64,000 bases of DNA, taken from Mycobacterium gordonae (GTDB taxonomy: Bacteria; Actinomycetota; Actinomycetes; Mycobacteriales; Mycobacteriaceae). The first letter of the stretch is position 1. Every line of letters starts with the position of its first letter. A program made the position numbers and the translations under genes. Positions 1 through 7,598 of the stretch are shown in pieces. The notes under the pieces are model-generated. The model was given only the letters and a program-made list of their open reading frames with translations, made no database searches and had not been told where the DNA came from. The stretch spans positions 1,178,001 through 1,242,000 of the forward strand of contig NZ_CP070973.1 of NCBI RefSeq assembly GCF_017086405.1, given 5' to 3'.

Positions 1-357
1 AACGTCTCATGGTGGTCAGCGGCAGCCATGCCTGTGCGAACATCCTCGTCGTGCCTTGTCGAACCTCCAGCGCGCTGGCCCTCATGCTGTTGCGTCAGGC
101 CGCGGATCTGCCGCTCACGCAGTCCGAACTAGCCTCGCAGGCGTTCCGGTCCGGCGATCACATCGTTCGCGCGGCACGTGCCGAAAGCGAGTCGTTCGAC
201 GGGCGGCTGCGGACAGATCCCGCCGGGGGTTGATTGACCTGATTCCGCAGCATGGCAACCTTCGATGGTGAAGCGGCAGAACGGGATAACGACTCACCGC
301 ATCGTTTGACGAACACCGACAGTTGACCGGATAGCCGAGGACGTCGACGATCGAAAG
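1..357. other. Left-edge stretch with no assignable gene
   Basis: No gene can be firmly placed here. One plus-strand frame is open from the window edge and stops at about 233, so it could be the last 75 or so residues of a gene starting outside the window. Its translation (helical, Ala/Arg-rich near the end) gives no recognisable motif; a crotonase C-terminus was considered and not supported. The remaining 120 bases before the P450 should hold its promoter, but I see no convincing -10/-35 pair and only a weak purine stretch before the ATG at 358. Confidence 0.3.
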
Positions 358-1716
358 ATGCTGCCGAACGACTGTCCATCCCTCCCGCCCGGGCCCCGGT
401 TACCCAGCTGGGTATTGGCCGCGTTGATGATGGGCCGGGGACCCGCGGCGGTGGCGGCCTGCCATCGCCGCTACGGAAGCGTGTTCACGCTACGCGTGGC
501 GATGCTGGGGACCATGGTGTATCTCAGCGACCCGGCCGATATCAAGACGGTGTTCGCTGGTGATCCGGGCGTTTTTCACGCCGGCGAAGCCAACAGGATC
601 CTCCGCGGGATGCTCGGCGACAGCTCATTGCTCGTCATCGACGACGACCTGCACCGGGAAAGGCGCCGGCTGATGCTGCCACCTTTTCACCGCGACGCGG
701 TGGCCCGGCAAGCCGAGTTGATGGGCCAGATCGCCGCGGACAACATCGCCGGCTGGCCGGTAGGTGAGACCTTCGCTGTCGCGCCCAAGATGTCCGAGAT
801 CACCCTCGAAGTCATTCTGCGCACGGTCATCGGTGCCTCCGATGCGCATCGGCTCACCGCGCTGCGCACGATCATGCCGCGGCTACTCAATCTCAGGCCC
901 TGGGACAGCATCGCGATCGCCTACCCTAAGCTGCTCCGTCACTGGCCATGGCGAGCGCTGCGGCGCCACATCGCCGATGCCGACCGTCTGCTCTACGCCG
1001 AGATTGCGGATCATCGCTCCGATCCGGACCTCGCGCAGCGGACCGACATCCTCGCCATGCTGGTGCGGGCCGACACCGGGATAACCGATGACGAGTTGCG
1101 CGACCAGCTGATGACCTTGTTGGTGGCCGTGCACGACACCACCGCGACTGCGCTGTCGTGGGCGCTGGAGCGCCTGACCCGTCACCCCGACATCCTCGCC
1201 AAGGCGGTGCGGGCGGCCGAGGCCAGCGCGGCGGGCGATGCGGCGGGTGATGAGTACCTCGACGCGGTGGCCAAGGAAACGCTGCGAATCCGTCCGGTGG
1301 TGTTCGACGTGGGCCGGGTGCTGACCGCGTCCGTGGATCTCGCCGGTTACCGCTTGCCGGCTGGGACGATGGTGGTCCCCGGAATGGGACTGGTGCACGC
1401 GAGCGCAGCGGTGTACCCGGAGCCGCAGACGTTCGACCCCGATCGGATGCTCGGCGCCACGCTGAGTCCCAGCACCTGGCTGCCATTCGGCGGCGGCAAC
1501 CGCCGCTGCCTCGGCGCCACCTTCGCGATGGTCGAATTACGGGTCGTGCTGCGCGAAAATCTGCGTCGTGTCGACCTGGACACTACCGTCGATGCCGGAG
1601 AACGCCCGCAGCTCAAGCACGTCATCGTCATTCCGCACCGCGGTGCTCGAGTCAGCGTTCGCGCGCACAAGCCTGTCGGTTCGGCAGCCCCGTCTGCCGC
1701 CGCACCGCACCGGTGA
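358..1716 (+). CDS. Cytochrome P450 (CYP135/137/138-like)
   Basis: Haem-thiolate monooxygenase of 452 residues. The haem-binding loop FGGGNRRCLG lies at residues 377-386 with the cysteine ligand at 384. The ExxR motif (KETLRIRP) is around 307-310, and the I-helix acid-threonine pair is in AVHDTT at 257-262, where the usual small glycine before the histidine is a valine. A proline-rich N-terminus (PPGPRLP) and the general pattern recall the mycobacterial CYP135/137/138 group, whose substrates are mostly unknown. The stop codon overlaps the start of the next gene (TGATG), so the two are probably co-transcribed. Substrate cannot be read from sequence; the lipid-catabolic neighbourhood suggests a hydrophobic one. 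Confidence 0.85.
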   Translation: MLPNDCPSLPPGPRLPSWVLAALMMGRGPAAVAACHRRYGSVFTLRVAMLGTMVYLSDPADIKTVFAGDPGVFHAGEANRILRGMLGDSSLLVIDDDLHRERRRLMLPPFHRDAVARQAELMGQIAADNIAGWPVGETFAVAPKMSEITLEVILRTVIGASDAHRLTALRTIMPRLLNLRPWDSIAIAYPKLLRHWPWRALRRHIADADRLLYAEIADHRSDPDLAQRTDILAMLVRADTGITDDELRDQLMTLLVAVHDTTATALSWALERLTRHPDILAKAVRAAEASAAGDAAGDEYLDAVAKETLRIRPVVFDVGRVLTASVDLAGYRLPAGTMVVPGMGLVHASAAVYPEPQTFDPDRMLGATLSPSTWLPFGGGNRRCLGATFAMVELRVVLRENLRRVDLDTTVDAGERPQLKHVIVIPHRGARVSVRAHKPVGSAAPSAAAPHR

Positions 1717-2704
1717 TGACCTCCCTCCACGACCGCTTCCCCGAGTTGCGCGACACACTGCACCGCGTCCACCTCGGCGACGGCCCCACACCCGTGCGCC
1801 CCCTGTCTCAGCTGAGCGCCACCGGCCCGTCGCTCTGGATCAAGGACGACGGCAGGTACGGCAACGGTGGCTGGGGCGGTAACAAGGTCCGCAAGCTGGA
1901 ATGGTTGTTGCCGGAGGCGAAAAGGCTTGGGCGACAGACGCTCCTGACGTTCGGCGGGCTGGGCACCAACTGGGGTCTGGCGACTGCGCTGTACGCCCGC
2001 GAGTTCGGCCTGCGCACGGCGCTCGCGCTCGTCGACCAGCCGGTCGACGAGCATGTCCAGGCTCAGCTGGATCGCTTGCGTGCCTGCGGCGCCGATATCT
2101 ACTTCACGCACAACAAGTTTCGTACGGTTGCGGCCGTCCCCTACCTATATCTACGTCACCGCCGCCCCTACGTGCTGCCCGCCGGGGGTCTGCACCGCTG
2201 GGTCTCCTCGGGTACGTCGAGGCAGCACTGGAAATCGCCGCGCAGGTGGAAGCGGGCGCGCTGCCGGCACCGGCCTCCGTGGTGGTCGCCGTGGGATCGG
2301 GCGGCACCGTCGCCGGCCTGCACCTCGGCTTCGCGCTGGCCGGTCTCACCGCCACCGAGGTCATTGGCGTCGTCGTGAACGACACCCTGCGGCTGGATCA
2401 CCGATCGATCACGTCGCTCGCCCGTCGTGCCGCGCGCCTACTGCGACGCTGCGGCGCGCGCGTGCCCGACACCCCACTGCCGGCAGAGCGCCTTGTGCTG
2501 TTGCGCGATTGGCTCGGCCAGGGCTACGGATACCCGACGCCCGAGGGCGCGCGGGCGCTCCGGCTCGCGCACGACGCGGAGCAACTTGACCTCGAGCCCG
2601 TCTACACCGCCAAAGCGGTCGCCGCACTCCTCGAGTTGCACTCCGGAGGCCGGCTACCCGACGGGCCCGCGCTCTACCTGCACACCAACGGGCCACGTGG
2701 GTAG
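1716..2704 (+). pseudogene. ACC deaminase/D-cysteine desulfhydrase-family PLP enzyme, frameshifted
   Basis: Fold-type II pyridoxal-phosphate enzyme of the 1-aminocyclopropane-1-carboxylate deaminase/D-cysteine desulfhydrase family, about 330 residues when both frames are joined. The PLP lysine region GGNKVRKLEW is near residue 50, and the phosphate-binding glycine stretch (VAVGSGGTVAG) is in the second half. The reading frame breaks inside a G5 run at 2184-2188: upstream sense is PYVLPAGG, downstream sense is APLGLLGYVEA in the -1 frame. One extra G restores an uninterrupted protein that ends at 2704. Either a recent single-base deletion or a homopolymer sequencing error. The start (ATG 1716, or GTG 1713) overlaps the P450 stop, suggesting one transcript. 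Confidence 0.75.
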
Positions 2705-2788
2705 CCCGTTCGTCGGGTAGACCTCTCGGCGCGGCTTCTTCCGCAACCGTACGTATCGGAATTGCATGAGCGGACTAAGGTCGCGATT

Positions 2789-3967
2789 GTGGAGTTCGAG
2801 CTCGACGACGAGCAGCGGGCGTGGCTGGCCGACGTACGGCAGTTCCTCCGGGACAACGTCACCCCCGCGCTGCGGGCTGAGATCGCCGAGCACGATCTCG
2901 AATTCCAGGGTGGCGAACTCACCGCGTTTCGCCGCAAGATCGGCGAACGCGGCTGGTTCGGACTGAACTGGCCACGCGAGTACGGCGGGCTGGGATTGAC
3001 CGCCATGCACCAGCACCTGTTGATGAGCGAATTCGAGTACTGGGGTGTGCCCGGGCCGGACCTGACGGTGACGTCGGTGGCGCCGATGATCATGCGGCAC
3101 GGCACCGAACAGAACAAGAAGGAGTTTCTACCGCCGATCGCGCGCGGCGAAATAGTATGCGCAGTAGGGTATTCCGAGCCTAACGCCGGCACCGACCTGG
3201 CCAGTCTGCGCACCCGGGCCGTCCGCGACGGTGCGGAATGGGTAATCACCGGCTCCAAGATCTGGAACAGCGGAGCCCACCGCTGCACCCACGAATGGTT
3301 GTGTGTGCGCACAGATCCCGATGCGCCACGGCACCGAGGCATCTCGGTGATCATGGTGCCCATCGACAGTCCCGGGGTCGAGGTTCGGCCGCTGTATGCG
3401 TGGTCGGGCTACCGCACCAATGAGACATTTTTCCAGGAGGTGCGGGTGCCCACCGACAACCTGATCGGCGAGGTGAACAAGGGCTGGACTTATATCACCG
3501 GGGCACTGGATCTGGAGCGCGGCGCGTTGACCAACGCCGGCGATCTGCGGCGGGCGCTCGAGCAGTTGGTGGCGCTGGCGTCCAAACCGCTGCGGGACGG
3601 GTCGATACCTGCGCAGAACTGCGCCTATCGTCGCCGGCTGGCCCAGGCCGAGGCTGACGTCGAAGCCGCCACGCTGATGGGCTACGAAGCGGCTTCCCTG
3701 CTAGACGGCGGACACATTCCCTCGGTGGAAGTGAGCGTGGAGAAGATCTTCACCAGCGAATTGCGCCAGCGCATTGCGGATCTGGCTCTCGATCTGCTGG
3801 GACCGGACGGGTTGCTGGCACACCGCAGCGCTGCGGCGCCGCTGGGTGGCTTCTTCGAGCGCCTCTACCGGGTGTCGCCGCTGATGCGCTTCGGTGGCGG
3901 TACCAACGAGGTGTTGCGGGATGTGATCGCCCAGCGCGGTTACGGCATGCCCTCTTACGGTCGGTGA
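2789..3967 (+). CDS. Acyl-CoA dehydrogenase (FadE, catalytic-type subunit)
   Basis: FAD-dependent acyl-CoA dehydrogenase, about 392 residues. The N-terminal helical domain (EFELDDEQRAWLADVRQFL), the GYSEPNAGTDLAS flavin/substrate segment and the C-terminal GGTNEVLRDVIAQRG segment are all present. The sequence around LDLERGAL matches the position used for the catalytic glutamate in isovaleryl-CoA dehydrogenase-like members. I chose GTG 2789 because AAGG at 2777-2780 lies eight bases upstream; an in-frame TTG at 2762 would add nine residues. It begins a same-strand run whose genes abut or overlap. A second, shorter dehydrogenase follows after 4 bases, the arrangement of heteromeric steroid-CoA dehydrogenases such as ChsE4-ChsE5 (FadE26-FadE27). 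Confidence 0.88.
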   Translation: MEFELDDEQRAWLADVRQFLRDNVTPALRAEIAEHDLEFQGGELTAFRRKIGERGWFGLNWPREYGGLGLTAMHQHLLMSEFEYWGVPGPDLTVTSVAPMIMRHGTEQNKKEFLPPIARGEIVCAVGYSEPNAGTDLASLRTRAVRDGAEWVITGSKIWNSGAHRCTHEWLCVRTDPDAPRHRGISVIMVPIDSPGVEVRPLYAWSGYRTNETFFQEVRVPTDNLIGEVNKGWTYITGALDLERGALTNAGDLRRALEQLVALASKPLRDGSIPAQNCAYRRRLAQAEADVEAATLMGYEAASLLDGGHIPSVEVSVEKIFTSELRQRIADLALDLLGPDGLLAHRSAAAPLGGFFERLYRVSPLMRFGGGTNEVLRDVIAQRGYGMPSYGR

Positions 3968-3971
3968 GCGC

Positions 3972-5069
3972 GTGCGACTGACTCCCGATCAGGACGAGCG
4001 TGATCTCGCCGCGATGTGCCGCAGCCTGTTGGCCGCGCACTGCTGCGACGCCGGGCATGTCGCGCCGTCACTCTGGCCGGCGCTTGCCGACGCCGGTGTG
4101 TTCGGACTGGCGATCGACGAGAAGTTCGGTGGCTCGGGCGGCACCTTGACCGATCTGGGCATCTTCTGCATCGAAGCGGGACGGGCTTTGTGCCCGGGTG
4201 CCGTGCACAGCACCCTGCACGCGGTGTTGGCCGTTGACTGGATCGGCGGGCCGGACGCCCGGGCTGCCTGGCTGCCAGGGCTGACCTCCGGGGCCACCCG
4301 CGCCGCCACGGCGTTGTGGAACCCGCGTGACGCGGCGGCGCTGGGTTCCTCGGCGCGCTGCGCCCGGGACCGGGACGGGAGGTGGCAGCTGTGCGGCGTG
4401 GCCGACTTCGTCGCCGACGCCGACGAGGCGAACCTGGTCCTCGTCGCCGCGGAGACCGGTTCCGGCAGCGGCATTTTCGTCGTTGATCCGACCCGACCCG
4501 GGATTACCGTCGAGCCGCTGCCGATGGTGGGTGGGCACCGCGGCTGTGCAGTCAGGTTCGACGACGTGTTCCTCGAAGACGACGCACAGGTGTTGAGTAC
4601 CAGCGTCCGCCCCGCCGCACTGCGCCGGGTGGCCAATGCCGCGACCGCGTTGCTGAGCTTGGATCTGGTCGGGGTGGGGGAGGCGGTGTTGCAGCGCTCC
4701 GTCGACCACACCATGATGCGTGAACAGTTCGGCCGGCCGATCGCGTCGTTCCAGGCGGCGCAACACCTGGTGGCCAACATGCGGATCGCCCTGTCGGCCG
4801 CTCGGCTGGCGGCGCTGTCGGCGGTGTGCCGGATCGGGCGCGGGCACGTCGGTACCCGGGAAACCGCGATCGCCCGCATGCACGCCGCGGCGGTCAAACA
4901 GATCACGCTCGACGCCCATCAGCTGCACGGCGGAATGGGATATGTCGTCGACACCGACCTGCACCTGTTCTCCGAACGCGCCCGGGTGCTGTCGACGTGG
5001 GGCGGCGGAGCCGACGTGGCCGCGAAATGGCTTGAGGATGAAATGAATTGGGAGGGAGACCGTGGATAG
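3972..5069 (+). CDS. Acyl-CoA dehydrogenase (FadE, partner-type subunit)
   Basis: Second acyl-CoA dehydrogenase, 365 residues, GTG start four bases after the previous stop. It keeps the FAD-binding C-terminal half (REQFGRPIASFQAAQH; LHGGMGY) but the segment that would carry a catalytic glutamate reads differently from its neighbour. Heteromeric alpha2beta2 dehydrogenases of mycobacterial steroid catabolism typically combine one catalytic and one degenerate subunit encoded by adjacent genes; that this pair forms such an enzyme is inference. The 3' end overlaps the next start by eight bases, so translation is probably coupled. Confidence 0.85.
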   Translation: MRLTPDQDERDLAAMCRSLLAAHCCDAGHVAPSLWPALADAGVFGLAIDEKFGGSGGTLTDLGIFCIEAGRALCPGAVHSTLHAVLAVDWIGGPDARAAWLPGLTSGATRAATALWNPRDAAALGSSARCARDRDGRWQLCGVADFVADADEANLVLVAAETGSGSGIFVVDPTRPGITVEPLPMVGGHRGCAVRFDDVFLEDDAQVLSTSVRPAALRRVANAATALLSLDLVGVGEAVLQRSVDHTMMREQFGRPIASFQAAQHLVANMRIALSAARLAALSAVCRIGRGHVGTRETAIARMHAAAVKQITLDAHQLHGGMGYVVDTDLHLFSERARVLSTWGGGADVAAKWLEDEMNWEGDRG

Positions 5070-5559
5070 TCTGATTGATCCGGAGTCGGCCGCACAAGTC
5101 GGCGCCGTGGTCGCGACCGCAACCGGCGAGGTGAACAAGCGGGACTGGCAACGCTGGGCCGCCGCCGTCGACGACCACAATCCGTTATGGTTCGACACCG
5201 GCTACGCGCGGGCCCACGGGTACCGCGACATCATCTGTCCGCCACTGTTTCTGCAGTACGCCATCCTCGGCGTCAGCGCATTGACCGACCTGCGGCCCGA
5301 TGGCTCGTCCGGCGCGGTGACCGGTAGCCTGGCGTTTCCGCGTGCCCCGCGGCGGATGGCCGGCGGCGAAAGCACCACCTTTCACGGGCCGGCCTACCAT
5401 CGCGACGAGATCGAAATGGTGCGCACCATCGAGTCCATCGTGGAAAAACAGGGTCGCTCAGGAAAATTCGTGTTGGTGACGTGGCGCGGTGAATACCGTA
5501 ATCAGCATCGCGAACTCCTCGCCGAGGCCACCACGTCGATGATCGCCAGGCCCGCATGA
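5062..5559 (+). CDS. MaoC-like hot-dog protein, N-terminal (FAS1-DH/HadA) type
   Basis: Hot-dog fold protein of 165 residues related to the MaoC_dehydrat_N family (HadA/HadC, FAS1-like dehydratase). The segment VDDHNPLWFD aligns with the hydratase-2 signature but has tryptophan where active hydratases have the catalytic histidine, so it is likely the structural half of a heterodimer with the next gene product. GTG start at 5062, inside the 3' end of the dehydrogenase gene, preceded by GGAGGGAG. It ends in an ATGA overlap with the following MaoC gene. Expected role: with its partner, hydration of an alpha,beta-unsaturated acyl-CoA made by the dehydrogenase pair. Confidence 0.8.
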   Translation: MDSLIDPESAAQVGAVVATATGEVNKRDWQRWAAAVDDHNPLWFDTGYARAHGYRDIICPPLFLQYAILGVSALTDLRPDGSSGAVTGSLAFPRAPRRMAGGESTTFHGPAYHRDEIEMVRTIESIVEKQGRSGKFVLVTWRGEYRNQHRELLAEATTSMIARPA

Positions 5560-5981
5560 GTCGGCAGATTTTCCTCGAGGACGTCGAACCCGGCTATGCG
5601 ATACCGGTTCTGACCGTCACCGTCACCGAAACGCAGATGTTCTTCTTCAGCGCCGCGACCTACAACGGCCACCGCATCCACTACGACAAGGACTGGGCGC
5701 GCGACGTCGAAGGCTACGACACCGTGCTCGTGCAGGGGCCGTTGCAGTCGGCATTGCTGTCGCGCGCCCTGACCGATTGGATCGGCGGTGCGGGCCGACT
5801 GGTGGCGTTCTCCGTGCAGAACCGCGCGATCGCCTACCCGGGTGCGGCACTGCACTTCGGCGGCATCGTCACCGGTAAGCGAGATACGTTGGTAGACATC
5901 GACATCTACTGCCGGCGCGGCGACGACGTGCTGATGCCGGGCAGCGCCACCGTGTGCCTGCCGCGCCGGAGCACGCCGTGA
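5556..5981 (+). CDS. MaoC-family enoyl-CoA hydratase (HTD2-type)
   Basis: Hot-dog hydratase of 141 residues. The segment YNGHRIHYD is the form of the active-site loop found in HTD2/mesaconyl-CoA hydratase-like members and supplies the histidine that the preceding protein lacks. The start ATG overlaps the upstream stop (ATGA), and the stop overlaps the GTG start of the thiolase-fold gene, so the three are translationally linked. Known analogy: ChsH1-ChsH2 hydrates a short-chain steroid enoyl-CoA before aldolytic cleavage. Substrate here is unproven. Confidence 0.82.
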   Translation: MSRQIFLEDVEPGYAIPVLTVTVTETQMFFFSAATYNGHRIHYDKDWARDVEGYDTVLVQGPLQSALLSRALTDWIGGAGRLVAFSVQNRAIAYPGAALHFGGIVTGKRDTLVDIDIYCRRGDDVLMPGSATVCLPRRSTP

Positions 5982-7180
5982 CCGGGCTGCGCGGCGAGGC
6001 CGCCATCATCGGGTTCGCCGAGCTGCCCGCCGAGAAACGGCAGAGCGCGCCAGCGTCGTTCACCATCGACCAGTACGCGCGGCTGGCCAGGCTGGTGGTC
6101 GACGATGCCGGAGTGAATCCCGACGTGGTGAACGGCTTGTCGTGCCATGGCATCGCGGAGTCAGACATGTTCGCGCCGGCCACGCTGTCGGAGTATCTCG
6201 GTATCCCACTGGACTTCGGGGACCGGGTCGACCTCGGCGGTGCGACTGCGGCCGGCATGGTGTGGCGCGCGGCCGCCGCGGTTGAACTGGGCATCTGTGA
6301 CGCGGTGCTGGCGGTGGTGCCGGGATCGCTGGAGATCCCACGCTCGTTGCGGCGCCCGGCCCGCACCCTGGGTTGGTACGGGGCGTCGAGCAACAACTAC
6401 GGTTCACCGCAGGCCGAGTTCGAGATTCCCTACGGCAACGTCGGCCAGAACGCTCCGTACGCGCAAATCGCGCAGCGCTATGCGGCCGAATTCGGCTATG
6501 ACGCCGGCGCCCTGGCGAGAATCGCGGTGGACCAGCGGACCAACGCGGGTGCCCACCCGTCAGCGGTGTTTCACGGCACGCCGATCACCGTCCAGGATGT
6601 GCTGAACAGCCCGGTGATCGCCGATCCGATCCACCTGCTTGAGACGGTGATGCGGGTCCAGGGCGGCGCCGGAGTGCTCATCGCCAACGCTGATATCGCC
6701 CGTCAAGCCCGTCACCGACCCGTCTGGATCAGGGGCTTCGGAGAACACATCCGGTTCAAGACGCCCACCTACGCCGACGACCTGCTGCGCACACCGATAG
6801 CCCGCGCGGCCGAAAAGGCTTTTGCGATGGCGGGTCTGGGCCGAGACGACGTCGATGTCGCATCGATCTACGACTGCTACACCATCACCGTGCTGATGAC
6901 GCTGGAAGACGCCGGATTCTGCGGAAAGGGTGAAGGCATGACGTGGCTGACCCGGCACGACCTCACCTATCGGGGTGATTTCCCGCTCAACACCGCAGGT
7001 GGTCAGCTGTCCTACGGCCAAGCCGGGATGGCCGGCGGCATGCATCACGTGGTCGACGGGACGCGTCAGATCATGGGCCGGGCCGGGGCGGCTCAGGTGC
7101 GCGACTGCCACACGGCGTTTGTGACCGGCACTGGCGGCATCATGAGTGAACAGGTGGCACTGGTGTTGGGGGGTGACTGA
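5978..7180 (+). CDS. SCPx/Ltp-type thiolase-fold lipid-transfer protein (probable aldolase)
   Basis: Thiolase-superfamily protein of about 400 residues of the non-condensing lipid-transfer group (Ltp2-Ltp4, SCPx). Recognisable segments are AAIIGFAELP at the start, VDVASIYDCYTITVLMTLED in the middle and NTAGGQLSYGQAG near the C-terminus. In cholesterol catabolism Ltp2 works as a retro-aldolase with a DUF35 partner; here a DUF35 gene follows directly, one base after this stop, which favours aldolase over thiolase. I start it at GTG 5978, overlapping the MaoC stop; an in-frame ATG at 5954 is possible but would overlap further into the MaoC gene. Confidence 0.82.
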   Translation: MTGLRGEAAIIGFAELPAEKRQSAPASFTIDQYARLARLVVDDAGVNPDVVNGLSCHGIAESDMFAPATLSEYLGIPLDFGDRVDLGGATAAGMVWRAAAAVELGICDAVLAVVPGSLEIPRSLRRPARTLGWYGASSNNYGSPQAEFEIPYGNVGQNAPYAQIAQRYAAEFGYDAGALARIAVDQRTNAGAHPSAVFHGTPITVQDVLNSPVIADPIHLLETVMRVQGGAGVLIANADIARQARHRPVWIRGFGEHIRFKTPTYADDLLRTPIARAAEKAFAMAGLGRDDVDVASIYDCYTITVLMTLEDAGFCGKGEGMTWLTRHDLTYRGDFPLNTAGGQLSYGQAGMAGGMHHVVDGTRQIMGRAGAAQVRDCHTAFVTGTGGIMSEQVALVLGGD

Positions 7181-7181
7181 G

Positions 7182-7598
7182 ATGACCGAGCCGCTGCCGC
7201 TGCCTGAGCCGACACCGGTTTCGCAGCCGTTCTGGGATGCCCTGCGAGAACACCGCATCCGCATCCAGTACTCGCCGTCGTGCGGCAGGTACGTCTTCTA
7301 TCCGCGCACGCTGGCACCCGGAACACTTGCCGACGACCTGGAGTGGCGCGAGATCGACGGCGCCGGAACGCTGTACACCTACACCGTGGCCCGCCGGCCG
7401 ACCGGGCCGGCCTGGGCGGAACACGTACCGCAGCTGCTCGCGGTCGTGCAGTGGGATGCCGGGCCGCGGGTCAGCACCGAGCTGGTCGGCGTCGAACCGG
7501 AGCAGATCCGCATCGGGATGCGGGTGTCCCCGGTGTTTCACGACGTGCCCGGTCAGCCGGTGACGCTGTTGCACTACACCAAAGAGGCTGACAGCTAA
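7182..7598 (+). CDS. DUF35 OB-fold/zinc-ribbon acyl-CoA-associated protein
   Basis: Protein of 138 residues with the DUF35 layout: a short N-terminal helix (SQPFWDALREHRIRIQ), a rubredoxin-like ribbon, then an OB-fold (GTLYTYTVARRP onward). Only one cysteine remains in the ribbon (SPSCGRYVFYPR), so zinc binding is probably lost, as in many family members. ATG 7182 is preceded by a G-rich Shine-Dalgarno (TTGGGGGGTG). DUF35 proteins form complexes with Ltp-type aldolases and deliver acyl-CoA to them; the adjacent Ltp gene is the obvious partner. The TAA stop overlaps the next ATG by one base. Confidence 0.82.
   Translation: MTEPLPLPEPTPVSQPFWDALREHRIRIQYSPSCGRYVFYPRTLAPGTLADDLEWREIDGAGTLYTYTVARRPTGPAWAEHVPQLLAVVQWDAGPRVSTELVGVEPEQIRIGMRVSPVFHDVPGQPVTLLHYTKEADS

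Noticed and set aside
3..233. Possible C-terminal end of a crotonase-family protein at the left edge
   Set aside because: Only a loose resemblance in hydrophobic pattern; no diagnostic motif, so no gene was called.
2705..2788. KstR/KstR2-type operator ahead of the acyl-CoA module
   Set aside because: No palindrome resembling the known operators is present here or in 9179-9261.
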